Origin: an uncultured Pelagibacteraceae bacterium
GTDB lineage: Bacteria; Pseudomonadota; Alphaproteobacteria; Pelagibacterales; Pelagibacteraceae
DNA length: 61,779 nucleotides
Direction of reading: 5' to 3'
Assembly (NCBI GenBank): GCA_902582105.1
Contig: CACHQT010000004.1
Coordinates: 1 to 61,779, forward strand
Shown: positions 1 to 13,187 of the stretch, piece by piece
How the letters are laid out: each line of letters starts with the position of its first letter
How positions within the stretch are numbered: position 1 is the first letter of the stretch
The notes under the pieces: generated by a model
Databases searched by the model: none
What the model was told of the DNA's origin: nothing
Seen by the model: only the letters and a program-made list of their open reading frames with translations
Translations under genes and position numbers: made by a program

Positions 1-163
1 AAGAAAAAATTCAAGAAGAAAAAATGGCCATAGACAACAATATTCTCTAATAAGAATTAACAAAATATTTTCAAAAGATGGTAAATTATTATCAGAAGCA
101 GAAAAAATAAATAAATCAGTTAAGAAGAAAGAAGTAAAAAAAGAAACTCGGGAAAAAAAGTAA
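1..163 (+). CDS. rplU: 50S ribosomal protein L21, C-terminal fragment
   Basis: The window opens inside this gene; the frame beginning at base 2 is open to TAA at 161-163. The visible residues include RRKNGHRQQYSLIRI, which matches the conserved C-terminal RNA-binding end of L21 (the K-x-x-x-G-H-R-Q family motif). About 30 lysine/glutamate-rich residues follow, beyond the usual end of L21, so this copy carries a charged tail. It sits 11 bp upstream of rpmA, the standard L21-L27-Obg order. The identity is secure from the motif plus context; the N-terminus lies outside the window. Confidence 0.88.
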   Translation, partial: RKNSRRKNGHRQQYSLIRINKIFSKDGKLLSEAEKINKSVKKKEVKKETREKK

Positions 164-174
164 TAAGGTAAGCT

Positions 175-429
175 ATGGCAACAAAAAAGGCAGGCGGATC
201 ATCAAGAAACGGACGTGATAGCGCAGGAAGAAGACTTGGGGTAAAAAAATATGGTGGTCAATATGTTATACCTGGAAATATTATTGTGAGACAAAGAGGT
301 ACAAAAATTTTTCCTGGGGAACACGTTAAAATGGGCAAAGATCATTCAATATTTTCACTAGTTAAAGGTAAAGTTGAATTTAAAAAAACAAAATCAGACA
401 GAACCTTTGTTTCAGTAAAACCCAATTAA
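175..429 (+). CDS. rpmA: 50S ribosomal protein L27
   Basis: L27 lies near the peptidyl-transferase centre of the large subunit. The 84-residue product begins [20 protein letters not shown], the canonical L27 N-terminus, and continues with the conserved LGVKKYGGQ and [10 protein letters not shown] segments; the length is normal. The ATG follows an AAGGTAAGCT stretch that provides a modest ribosome-binding site. It sits between rplU and obgE as in most bacteria, and probably shares one transcript with them. There is no N-terminal cleavage extension of the Firmicute type. Confidence 0.97.
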   Translation: MATKKAGGSSRNGRDSAGRRLGVKKYGGQYVIPGNIIVRQRGTKIFPGEHVKMGKDHSIFSLVKGKVEFKKTKSDRTFVSVKPN

Positions 430-433
430 TTAG

Positions 434-2540
<2,107 letters not shown>

Positions 2541-2541
2541 A

Positions 2542-3792
2542 ATGAGCAAATATTTAAAGATAATTGGAAAAGAGGCAAAGAAAGCAATAAAAAGCAAAGT
2601 TGATAGCAAGACGAAAAACAAAGTTCTAAATAGTTTTTTACTTCTATTGACAAAAAATCAAAACAAAATTTTACAAGAAAACAAGAAAGATATTAAATTT
2701 GCCAAAAAAAATAAACTTAAAGCAAATTTGATTGATAGATTAGTTTTAAATTCAAAAAAATTGGTATCTATAAAAAAATCAGTCGAAGATATTATTAAAT
2801 TAGAAGATCCTGTTGATAAAATTTTGGAAAATTGGAAAAGACCAAATGGATTAAATATTAAAAAAGTTTCAACACCTATTGGTGTAATCGCTGTTATTTA
2901 TGAAAGTAGACCAAATGTTACTTCCGATATATCAAGCTTATGTTTTAAGTCAGGAAATGCTGTAATTTTGAGAGGTGGTTCGGAAGCAATAAATACTAAT
3001 AAAATTTTATCTTTATTATTTAGAAGAGCCTTAATAGCCAATAATGTCAATCCTAATTTTGTTCAATTTATAAATGATAGAAATAGAAAGGTAGTAGACT
3101 TCTTGTTGGCTAAAATGACCAAAGAGATTGATGTAATTATACCAAGAGGTGGAAAGAGTTTGGTTAAAAAAGTCCAAACTATATCAAAATTGCCAATAAT
3201 TGGGCATTTAGAGGGAATTTGTCATACATATATTGATAAGGATGCAGATTTAAAAATGGCTACTAAAGTACTTCATAATGCAAAGCTAAGAAATACTAGC
3301 ATTTGTGGTGCAACAGAAACTGTTTTGTTTCATAAAAAAATTATTAAGAAATTTTGTGATATAGTTTTAAAAAATTTGCAGGATAGTAATTGTAAAATTA
3401 TAGGAGATAAATTAACAAGAAAATTTTTTAAAGGAAAAATATACCCAGCTGGTAATAAAGATTGGTCTACAGAATACTTATCTGCTACAATTTCCGCAAA
3501 ATCTGTTAATAATTGCGATGAAGCAATAGAACATATCAATAAATATGGAACATCTCATACAGAATGTATTATTACAAAAAATAAAAAAACTGCTCAAAAA
3601 TTTATTAAAAATATCAATAGTTCAATAGTTATGCATAATACATCAACTCAATTTGCTGATGGTGGGGAATTTGGATTTGGGGGTGAGGTAGGAATTTCTA
3701 CAAACAATTTGCCCCCTAGAGGTCCAGTTGGATTAAATCAATTAACTTCATATAAATATGAAGTTCGTGGAAAAGGCCATATCAGGAAATAA
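2542..3792 (+). CDS. proA: Gamma-glutamyl phosphate reductase
   Basis: Reduces gamma-glutamyl phosphate with NADPH to glutamate 5-semialdehyde, which cyclises toward proline. The 416-residue product has the ALDH-superfamily ProA pattern: IYESRPNVTSD, AVILRGGSEAI, and the catalytic cysteine region NTSICGATETVL around residue 255. The C-terminal VMHNTSTQFADGGEFGFGGE signature is also present. It starts 1 bp after proB and ends 2 bp before nadD. No frameshift or missing motif is seen. Confidence 0.96.
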   Translation: MSKYLKIIGKEAKKAIKSKVDSKTKNKVLNSFLLLLTKNQNKILQENKKDIKFAKKNKLKANLIDRLVLNSKKLVSIKKSVEDIIKLEDPVDKILENWKRPNGLNIKKVSTPIGVIAVIYESRPNVTSDISSLCFKSGNAVILRGGSEAINTNKILSLLFRRALIANNVNPNFVQFINDRNRKVVDFLLAKMTKEIDVIIPRGGKSLVKKVQTISKLPIIGHLEGICHTYIDKDADLKMATKVLHNAKLRNTSICGATETVLFHKKIIKKFCDIVLKNLQDSNCKIIGDKLTRKFFKGKIYPAGNKDWSTEYLSATISAKSVNNCDEAIEHINKYGTSHTECIITKNKKTAQKFIKNINSSIVMHNTSTQFADGGEFGFGGEVGISTNNLPPRGPVGLNQLTSYKYEVRGKGHIRK

Positions 3793-3794
3793 AA

Positions 3795-4328
3795 TTGAAG
3801 ATTAATAATAAAAAAATAATAAAAAAAATAGGATTATTGGGCGGTACTTTTGATCCACCACATATAGGACATCTTGCAATATCAACATCAGCAAAGAAGA
3901 AGTTTAAATTAGATCGTATAATTTGGGCTATTACTAAAAAGAGTCCTTTTAAAAAAAAAAGTAAACTAAATTTAAAAGAAAGAGTTAAATTATCAAAAAA
4001 AATAATAAAATTTAATAAATTTATTAAAATTAAATATTTTGAAGACAAAATAAAGTCTAATAGAACAATTAATTTAATTAATTATATAAAAACTAAAAAT
4101 AATTGTAAAATATTTTTAATTATTGGTGCTGATAGTCTTGTTGAATTTCATAAGTGGCATAAATGGAAATTGATTTCTCAAAAATGTAATATTTTAGTTT
4201 TTGATAGGCAGGGCTATAAAGTACAATCCTTAAAATCGATCGCTTTTAAACACTTAAGACAGAAAAATTTAAAGTTTGTAAATTTCAAAAAAGTCAATAT
4301 TTCATCTTCTAAAATAAGAAAAATTTGA
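3795..4328 (+). CDS. nadD: Nicotinate-nucleotide adenylyltransferase (short C-terminus)
   Basis: Converts nicotinate mononucleotide plus ATP to deamido-NAD. The nucleotidyltransferase motif GGTFDPPHIGHL is at residues 15-26, and the second signature ISSSKIR lies almost at the C-terminus. At 177 residues the protein stops just after this motif, whereas most NadD proteins continue for roughly 15-25 residues. The start is TTG at 3795, 2 bp after the proA stop; no better in-frame ATG precedes the P-loop-like motif. It sits before rsfS, the usual nadD-rsfS pairing. Function is secure; the short tail is unusual. Confidence 0.9.
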   Translation: MKINNKKIIKKIGLLGGTFDPPHIGHLAISTSAKKKFKLDRIIWAITKKSPFKKKSKLNLKERVKLSKKIIKFNKFIKIKYFEDKIKSNRTINLINYIKTKNNCKIFLIIGADSLVEFHKWHKWKLISQKCNILVFDRQGYKVQSLKSIAFKHLRQKNLKFVNFKKVNISSSKIRKI

Positions 4329-4345
4329 TAAGATTTTACTAATTA

Positions 4346-4696
4346 ATGGATAAAATAGTAGATCTAAAAGAAACAATTCTAAAGACCTTAGATAATAACA
4401 AAGCGCTAGACATAGTTAGTATAGATCTTGCAAACAAAAGCTCAATGGCAGACTATATGATTATAGCAAGTGGCACATCATCAAGACATATTCAGGCCTT
4501 GTCAGAGCAAGTTCTAGAAAAATTTAAAAATAATGGAGTTAAAAATTGTAAAATAGAAGGTACAGATAGCAGTGAATGGAAACTAATTGATGGTATAGAT
4601 TTAATAGTTCATATTTTTAATCCGGAAAAAAGAAAATTTTATGAACTAGAAGAAATGTGGTCTGAATTAATTCCAAAAGAGAAGGTAACGATATGA
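4346..4696 (+). CDS. rsfS: Ribosomal silencing factor RsfS
   Basis: RsfS (formerly YbeB/Iojap) binds L14 on the 50S subunit and blocks joining with 30S under starvation. The 116-residue product shows the family pattern ADYMIIASGTSSRHIQALSE, then KIEGTDSSEWKLIDGIDLIVHIF and the closing YELEEMW. Length is typical. It follows nadD by 17 bp and overlaps ctpA by 4 bp through an ATGA junction. Confidence 0.94.
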   Translation: MDKIVDLKETILKTLDNNKALDIVSIDLANKSSMADYMIIASGTSSRHIQALSEQVLEKFKNNGVKNCKIEGTDSSEWKLIDGIDLIVHIFNPEKRKFYELEEMWSELIPKEKVTI

Positions 4697-5829
4697 AAAA
4701 ATACTTTCAAATTACTATAGTTCTATTTTTATTTTATTTAAGCAAAAGTTTTGCTGCCGAAAATACAACAATCTATAAAAAAATCGATTTGTTTAGTGAA
4801 GTTTTAAATAAAATAAATAATGAGTATGTAGAAGAAATTAACCAAAGTGAAGTGATGGATGCAGCAATTGATGGTGTCTTACAGTCTCTAGACCCATATT
4901 CATCTTACCTGTCGCCAGAAATGTTATTAAATATGCAAACTGAAACTAGTGGAAAATTTGGTGGTTTAGGAATTGAAGTTGGTATGGAAGCTGGTGTTGT
5001 AAAAGTAATTTCGCCAATTGATAACACACCAGCTTCAAAAGCTGGTTTAAAAGCTGGTGATTACATAGTCAAAATTAATGATGATCAAGTTCAGGGAAAA
5101 TCATTATCGGAAGCAGTTGATTTAATGAGAGGAAAAGTTGGAAGCAATATAGAAATTACAGTAAGAAGAAAAGGAGTTAAGAAAGCTTTAATTTTTAACA
5201 TAACAAGAGAAATTATTAAAATTCAGTCAGTAAAGTCTGAAATCTTAGAAGATAATGTAGGCTATTTAAGATTAAATGCTTTTAATGAAAATAGCAGTAA
5301 CCAAATTAAAAATAAAATTAAAGAAATAAAAAAAAACAAATATGTTAAAAGTTATATTTTGGACCTAAGAAACAACCCTGGTGGTTTACTCTCACAAGCT
5401 ATAAAAATATCTGACTTCTTTTTAAATGAAGGAGAAATTGTATCAACTAAGAGTAGAAATAAATCAGAAAACAAAAAATTTTTTGCAGATGAAGGTGATA
5501 TAATTGATGGAAAAACTTTAATTGTTTTAATTAATTATGGATCAGCTTCAGCATCGGAAATTGTAGCTGGTGCATTAAAAGATCATAAAAGAGCAATAGT
5601 TATTGGTGAACAAAGTTATGGAAAAGGATCAGTACAGTCCATCATACCTTTAAAAAATAAAGGAGCTATTAGATTAACTATATCAAAGTATTATTTACCT
5701 TCAGGAGTGTCTATATCAGAAGTCGGAGTAGTGCCCGATATAGAAATAAGTGAAGAAACAGATGATTTCAAAATAAATACAGAAAGCGATAATCAACTTA
5801 AATTTGCATTAAAGCTTCTTAATGAATGA
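4693..5829 (+). CDS. ctpA: Carboxy-terminal processing peptidase (S41 family)
   Basis: Exported serine protease that trims periplasmic or cell-envelope proteins. A cleavable signal peptide is visible (MKKYFQITIVLFLFYLSKSFA, predicted cleavage about residue 21). A PDZ domain spans roughly residues 85-170 (GLGIEVGMEAGVVKVISP). The S41 core contains the catalytic serine in GSASASEI at 283-290 and the catalytic lysine in YGKGSVQ near 313. The length of 378 is slightly short of many CtpA proteins. It overlaps rsfS and rppH, consistent with one operon. The substrate cannot be read from the sequence. Confidence 0.92.
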   Translation: MKKYFQITIVLFLFYLSKSFAAENTTIYKKIDLFSEVLNKINNEYVEEINQSEVMDAAIDGVLQSLDPYSSYLSPEMLLNMQTETSGKFGGLGIEVGMEAGVVKVISPIDNTPASKAGLKAGDYIVKINDDQVQGKSLSEAVDLMRGKVGSNIEITVRRKGVKKALIFNITREIIKIQSVKSEILEDNVGYLRLNAFNENSSNQIKNKIKEIKKNKYVKSYILDLRNNPGGLLSQAIKISDFFLNEGEIVSTKSRNKSENKKFFADEGDIIDGKTLIVLINYGSASASEIVAGALKDHKRAIVIGEQSYGKGSVQSIIPLKNKGAIRLTISKYYLPSGVSISEVGVVPDIEISEETDDFKINTESDNQLKFALKLLNE

Positions 5830-6307
5830 AAAAGAAAAAAAATTTGAAAAACTGCCCCTCAGGAATGGAGTTGGAATTATAGTATTAAATAATGAAAATA
5901 AAATATTTGTAGCAAAAAGAATAGATAACCCAAAAAATTTTTGGCAAATGCCTCAGGGGGGCGTAGATAAAGGTGAAAACTATTATGAGGCTGCCTTAAG
6001 AGAGTTAAAAGAAGAAACTAGCATTGTAAGCGTAGAACTAGTTCAGGAAATTGAAAAAAAACTTACTTATATTTTACCAGATGAATTAATAGGAATTATT
6101 TGGAAAGGTAGATTTAAAGGTCAAATACAAAAATGGTTTGTGGTAAGATTTATTGGAAATGATTCCGAGATTAATATAAACACCAAAAAACCTGAATTTC
6201 TTGAATGGAAATGGATTGATTTAGAGGATTTAACAAAAATAGCTGTAAATTTTAAACTAAATGTTTACAAAAATCTTAAGCAGGAAATATCGAAAATATT
6301 AAACTAA
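5822..6307 (+). CDS. rppH: RNA pyrophosphohydrolase (Nudix)
   Basis: Removes pyrophosphate from 5'-triphosphate RNA ends, which triggers RNase E-dependent decay. The N-terminal LPLRNGVGIIVLNN and WQMPQGGVDKGE segments are typical of RppH. The Nudix box follows (RELKEETSI, about residues 61-69), with serine where the consensus often has glycine. Length 161 is usual. The ATG lies within the end of ctpA (8-bp overlap). Its TAA shares the bases CTAA with the TAG of the opposing atpC gene, leaving no room for a terminator. Confidence 0.93.
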   Translation: MNEKEKKFEKLPLRNGVGIIVLNNENKIFVAKRIDNPKNFWQMPQGGVDKGENYYEAALRELKEETSIVSVELVQEIEKKLTYILPDELIGIIWKGRFKGQIQKWFVVRFIGNDSEININTKKPEFLEWKWIDLEDLTKIAVNFKLNVYKNLKQEISKILN

Positions 6308-6701
6308 TTTAAAGTTAAATTCTTTAAAACATCAATCTTTTGATCATTTAGGTATTTGTTTTGATCAGAAATATCTTTTTTTTGATTGTCTTGTTCAGCT
6401 TTATTTAAAGCATCTTTAACTATATTTTTATCTATTTTTTTAATATCGAAAATATTACTAGTTAATATTGACAAGCAATTATTCTTGAATTCTACTATTC
6501 CATCATCAACATAGTAAATTTCTTCTTTGGAACCTTCAAAAATTTTTACTAACCCGGGTTTTAAAAAAGATATTATTGATATGTGGTCTTTTAATATTCC
6601 CATATCACCTTCAAAAGCTGGCACCACTACCTCAGAAACTCCTTCTTTTGATAAGAATGAACTTTCTGGGTTTACTATTTCAAGCTTAAAACCTTCGCTC
6701 A

Positions 6702-6702
<1 letters not shown>
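6304..6702 (-). CDS. atpC: F1-ATPase epsilon subunit
   Basis: Rotor-stalk subunit that couples and regulates F1. The N-terminal beta-sandwich is visible (FKLEIVNPESSFLSKEGVSEVVVPAFEGDMGILKDH has the family's GxxGILxxH element), followed by a shorter C-terminal helical region, 132 residues in total. It is the last gene of the atpHAGDC operon and overlaps atpD by one base (TAATG). The stop overlaps the opposing rppH stop. Confidence 0.94.
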
Positions 6703-8998
<2,296 letters not shown>

Positions 8999-9001
8999 TT
9001 T

Positions 9002-10537
9002 CTAAGAATTAAAATTTTTTTTGAGTTCTGTAACAACTTCATTTAATGATTTTTCCGTATTTTCCTCAAGTTTTCCAGAACTTGAAATCGAATCTAAAAT
9101 TTCAGCTTTTTCTGACCTACATTTTTCTATAATTTTTTTTTCGAAATCAGAAATATTTTTTTGCTCAATATTGTCTAAATGACCTTTTACACCACAAAAT
9201 ACAGAGATTACTTGTTCGGCTACAGTCATAGGTGAATATTGTTTTTGTTTTAATAGTTCAGTTAATTTAGAACCTCTATTTAAAAGTTTTTGAGTAGAAG
9301 CGTCTAAATCTGATCCAAACTGAGCAAATGCTGCCATTTCTCTATATTGAGCAAGTTCAAGTTTCATTGATCCAGAAACTTTTTTCATTGCTTTTGTTTG
9401 GGCAGAAGATCCGACTCTCGAAACTGACAATCCTACGTTAATTGCAGGTCTTATACCTTGGTTAAATAATTCTGTTTCCAAAAAAATTTGACCATCTGTA
9501 ATTGAAATTACATTTGTAGGTATAAACGCCGAAACATCACCACCCTGTGTTTCAATTATTGGAAGGGCCGTCAAGGACCCTCCACCATGATCATCACTCA
9601 ACTTAGCTGCTCTTTCTAGCAGTCTACTATGTAAATAAAATACATCTCCTGGGTAGGCTTCTCTTCCAGGAGGTCTTCTTAATAAAAGCGACATCTGTCT
9701 ATAAGCAACTGCTTGTTTTGACAGGTCGTCATAAATAATTAATGCGTGCATCCCGTTATCTCTAAAATATTCTCCCATCGCACAGCCAGTATAAGGAGCT
9801 AAAAATTGCAGCGGTGCTGCATCAGAAGCTGTTGCTGCAACAATAGTTGTATATTCCATGGCGCCAGCTTCTTCTAGAGTCTTTTCGATTTGTCTAACCG
9901 TAGACCTTTTTTGTCCTATTGCTACATAAACACAATATAATTTTTGTTTCTCATCGTTAGACTCGTTTATTTTTTTTTGGTTAATAATTGCGTCAATAGC
10001 AACTGCTGTTTTACCTGTTTGTCTATCACCAATAATTAATTCTCTCTGACCTCTTCCAATTGGAACTAAACTATCAATTGATTTAAGTCCGGTTTGCATT
10101 GGTTCACTAACTGATTTACGTGGAATAATTCCTGGAGCCTTTACCTCAACTCTGCTTCGTTTAATTGATTTGGCTAATGCACCCTTTCCATCAATTGGAT
10201 TGCCTAATCCGTCAACAACTCTTCCTAATAATTCTTTTCCCACTGGAGTGTCAACAATTGCTCCTGTTCTTTTAACTGTGTCCCCTTCTTTAATTGCCTT
10301 ATCGTCTCCAAAAATTACAACACCAACATTTTCACTTTCTAAGTTTAGTGCCATTCCTTTTGATCCGTCTGCAAATTCTACCATCTCGCCTGCCTGGACA
10401 TTATCAAGTCCATAAATTCTGGCTATACCATCACCTACTGACAAAACCTGTCCTACTTCTGTTATTTCAGCCTTATCTCCAAAATTTTTTATTTGTTCTT
10501 TTAGTATTTTAGTTACTTCTGAAGGATTTATTTCCAT
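9002..10537 (-). CDS. atpA: F1-ATPase alpha subunit
   Basis: Non-catalytic nucleotide-binding subunit of F1. The Walker A motif GDRQTGKTA is near residue 170. The family segments [19 protein letters not shown] and [15 protein letters not shown] are intact. The 511-residue length is normal. It abuts atpH directly (its ATG follows the atpH stop) and is 3 bp ahead of atpG. The membrane F0 genes are not present here, as expected for alphaproteobacteria, where they form a separate cluster. Confidence 0.98.
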   Translation of the reverse strand: MEINPSEVTKILKEQIKNFGDKAEITEVGQVLSVGDGIARIYGLDNVQAGEMVEFADGSKGMALNLESENVGVVIFGDDKAIKEGDTVKRTGAIVDTPVGKELLGRVVDGLGNPIDGKGALAKSIKRSRVEVKAPGIIPRKSVSEPMQTGLKSIDSLVPIGRGQRELIIGDRQTGKTAVAIDAIINQKKINESNDEKQKLYCVYVAIGQKRSTVRQIEKTLEEAGAMEYTTIVAATASDAAPLQFLAPYTGCAMGEYFRDNGMHALIIYDDLSKQAVAYRQMSLLLRRPPGREAYPGDVFYLHSRLLERAAKLSDDHGGGSLTALPIIETQGGDVSAFIPTNVISITDGQIFLETELFNQGIRPAINVGLSVSRVGSSAQTKAMKKVSGSMKLELAQYREMAAFAQFGSDLDASTQKLLNRGSKLTELLKQKQYSPMTVAEQVISVFCGVKGHLDNIEQKNISDFEKKIIEKCRSEKAEILDSISSSGKLEENTEKSLNEVVTELKKNFNS

Positions 10538-11095
10538 TTAAGCCTCGATCATTCTATTTTCAATTTTTTGTAGTTTATTTTTTATTGATGAGTCAATCAT
10601 CGTACTTCCAACCTGCACTATTAAACCTCCAATTAAAGTTTCATCATGCTTATAGTTTAATTTTATTTTTGAACCAAAATTTTTTGTTAAATCATCTTTT
10701 ATACTATTTATCTCACTTTCTGAAAGTTCTTTTGCTGAAGTTAATTGAGCTTTAATTTCTCCTCTTTTTTTTGAACAAGTTTCTATAAAATCCTTTAAAA
10801 TCTTTTCAATGTAAAAAAATCTTCTTTTTGAAATTAAAAAACTTAAAAATTTAATTAATAAAGCATTTAATTTATATTGTTCTGATATCTTTGATATAGC
10901 AGTAAGTAGTTCGTTTTTTTTAATAGTTGGATTTTTTATTAAGGATTGAAATTCATTATTGTTAAATATTAATTGAATTAATGAAAAAGAGTTTTTTTCT
11001 ATTTCATCTAATTCACTAGATTCCTTGGCTAATTCATAAAGTGCTAAAGAATACCTATTCGCTGATGTATCTGAAAAACTCTTATTTTTACTCAA
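10538..11095 (-). CDS. atpH: F1-ATPase delta subunit
   Basis: Peripheral-stalk subunit joining F1 alpha to the b subunits. The 185-residue protein has the delta/OSCP pattern: an N-terminal helical domain starting around SANRYSLALYELA and a C-terminal domain ending GGLIVQVGSTMIDSSIKNKL. The start is TTG at 11095; a strong AGGAG lies six bases upstream, which decides for this codon. It is the first gene of atpHAGDC, and the 108-bp gap upstream is the only place for an operon promoter. Confidence 0.94.
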   Translation of the reverse strand: MSKNKSFSDTSANRYSLALYELAKESSELDEIEKNSFSLIQLIFNNNEFQSLIKNPTIKKNELLTAISKISEQYKLNALLIKFLSFLISKRRFFYIEKILKDFIETCSKKRGEIKAQLTSAKELSESEINSIKDDLTKNFGSKIKLNYKHDETLIGGLIVQVGSTMIDSSIKNKLQKIENRMIEA

Positions 11096-11203
11096 TTTAA
11101 GCTCCTAATTAATATTTGAAGTTTTTTTAAATTTTGAATTTAACTAACATATGACAATATTCTCTTCAAGCTGCAGTTTGTCGAAATTCCTTTTTTTTAT
11201 CAA
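11096..11203 (-). promoter_or_regulatory. Leader region of the atp operon
   Basis: This 108-bp gap between priA and atpH is long by local standards. It ends in an AGGAG ribosome-binding site matched to the TTG start of atpH. A near-palindrome, AAACTGCAGCTT on the minus strand (about 11168-11179), lies in the middle. I found no convincing -35/-10 pair with a good spacer, so the promoter position remains open. That a promoter lies here is inferred from gap size and from the high expression expected for ATP synthase. Confidence 0.35.
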
Positions 11204-13165
11204 TTAATTAAAGCTTATTGGATCAACATCAACCGTCAGTTTCATTTCTGGTGAAAATTTAAATTTTTTTAAGATAATACTAAGGGACTCTTGAATTTTA
11301 TCTGATTTTTTACTGCGTATTAAAATTCTATTTCTAAAATTTTTTCTAATCCTATAAATAGGTGCATTAATAGGTCCTAAAATTTTACTACTTAAATTTT
11401 TTACTAAGTGCTTTTTTAACCTATAAGATTCATTTTCTAATTTTTTTTCATTTTTACCAGTTAATATTAAAGCAATAAATCTTTCAAACGGTGGTAGATT
11501 ATTTTTCTTTCTTAATTCAAGCTCGTTTTCTAAAAATATAAATGGATCTGAGTTAGTAAGTTTAGAAATAGTATCAGATTTTAAATTATAGGTTTGGAAA
11601 TATACAATTGCTGGTTTTCCAGTTCTGCCGGCTCTACCTGATAACTGATGATATAATTGAAGATTCTTTTCTGCTCCTCTTAAATCATGACCTAGTGATG
11701 ATAAGTCAATATCTAATACAATTATACAATTTAAATTTGGAAAATGATAACCTTTAGATATCAATTGTGTACCAATTAAAATTTTAACTTCATTATTAAT
11801 AATTTTTTGCAAATCATTTGATGATTTTTTTTTATTCATCGTATCACTAGAAAAAATTAATGATTGTTGGTTAGGAAAAAATTTCTTCACTTCTTCAAAA
11901 ATCTTTTCCACACCTGGTCCACTCAAAATAAATTTACAACTACCACTTATATTGCTATCACATGTTCTTTTTAAATTTGCTGTAAAGCCACAGTAGTGAC
12001 ATAAAAGTTTTTTTTTATTCTTATGATAAACTAAATTAATTGAACAATGTGGACATGAATAAACTTTTAAACAATTTTTACAAAAAACATAAGGTGAAAA
12101 TCCTCTTCTATTAATAAAAAAAAGTACCTGATCACCATTCTCTAAATGATTTTTTGCTTTTTCAACTGTTTTTGATGAGATCCAAGATTGATTGTTAAGT
12201 TTATATTTATTTAAATCAATAATCTCGTGTTTGGGCAGTTGAGCATTTTTATATCTGTTAAAAATCCTGGAGTAAGAATATTTTTTTTTTTTTATATTCT
12301 CATATGTTTCAATTGAAGGTACTGCGGAAACAAGATCTATTGGAATATTCTCAAAAGATGCTCTTGAGATTGCCATATCGCGAGCATTATAAATTACACC
12401 TTCGTCTTGCTTATAAGATTGATCGTGCTCCTCATCTACAATAATTATTCCTAATTTATTAAATGGTAGAAATAATGCAGATCTTGCTCCAATAACTACT
12501 TTTATTTTTCCATTTGATAATCCGTTCCAAATAATTTTTTTCTTTTTTTTTGTTATTCCTGAATGCCAAATTGCTGGGTTAAACCCAAAGAAGTCAATAA
12601 ATTTTTTCTCAAATTCAGATGTTAATCCTATCTCAGGTAATAAAATCAAGCCCTGATAACCTTTGTCGATTTTGTCTTTGATTGAATTAAAATATACAAT
12701 TGTTTTTCCAGATCCAGTTGTTCCTTGTAAAACATGAACTCTAAATTCTTTATTTTTAATTTTTATTTCATATAAACTTTTCTCTTGTTCTTTAGAAAGT
12801 TTAAAGTCATTTTTTTTTTTAACTAACCTATAGCTCTCAAATTCTTTATCAGGTATTTCTTCTACTGCTTCATTGCTTAATAAATGTAATTTTAAAGACA
12901 TTCCTTTTGGAATAAGATTATATTGTGAAAACCAGTTTAAAAATTTAATTGTATTTTCATTTAATGGAGTAATTTTAAGTCTTTTTATAATTTTTTTGAG
13001 ATGGAAGTTTTTTTCATTTTTTTTTTCGAAATGATTCCAAACTACACCTACCATTTTTGTTTTGCCAAAAGGAACTATTACATATTCACCAACTTTTAAG
13101 TTTAAGTCAGACTGATAAGTGAATGGATAGTTAAAAATATTAGGTAAGAGAATCGGCACTTTCAT
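11204..13165 (-). CDS. priA: Primosomal replication restart helicase PriA
   Basis: 3'-5' helicase that reloads the replisome at stalled forks. The Walker A motif is GTTGSGKT (about residues 148-155) and the DEAH-type box is VDEEHDQSYKQ. Motif III reads SAVPS instead of the usual SATPS. The zinc-binding region has CKNC, CPHC and CHYC pairs, but the fourth pair is widely spaced (C-x7-C in TCDSNISGSC) rather than CPxC. C-terminal helicase motifs include LIGTQLISKGYHFPNL and QLSGRAGR. The length of 653 is slightly short. It precedes the atp operon and follows lpd. Confidence 0.94.
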   Translation of the reverse strand: MKVPILLPNIFNYPFTYQSDLNLKVGEYVIVPFGKTKMVGVVWNHFEKKNEKNFHLKKIIKRLKITPLNENTIKFLNWFSQYNLIPKGMSLKLHLLSNEAVEEIPDKEFESYRLVKKKNDFKLSKEQEKSLYEIKIKNKEFRVHVLQGTTGSGKTIVYFNSIKDKIDKGYQGLILLPEIGLTSEFEKKFIDFFGFNPAIWHSGITKKKKKIIWNGLSNGKIKVVIGARSALFLPFNKLGIIIVDEEHDQSYKQDEGVIYNARDMAISRASFENIPIDLVSAVPSIETYENIKKKKYSYSRIFNRYKNAQLPKHEIIDLNKYKLNNQSWISSKTVEKAKNHLENGDQVLFFINRRGFSPYVFCKNCLKVYSCPHCSINLVYHKNKKKLLCHYCGFTANLKRTCDSNISGSCKFILSGPGVEKIFEEVKKFFPNQQSLIFSSDTMNKKKSSNDLQKIINNEVKILIGTQLISKGYHFPNLNCIIVLDIDLSSLGHDLRGAEKNLQLYHQLSGRAGRTGKPAIVYFQTYNLKSDTISKLTNSDPFIFLENELELRKKNNLPPFERFIALILTGKNEKKLENESYRLKKHLVKNLSSKILGPINAPIYRIRKNFRNRILIRSKKSDKIQESLSIILKKFKFSPEMKLTVDVDPISFN

Positions 13166-13187
13166 ATTTATATATTATGAAAATTTT

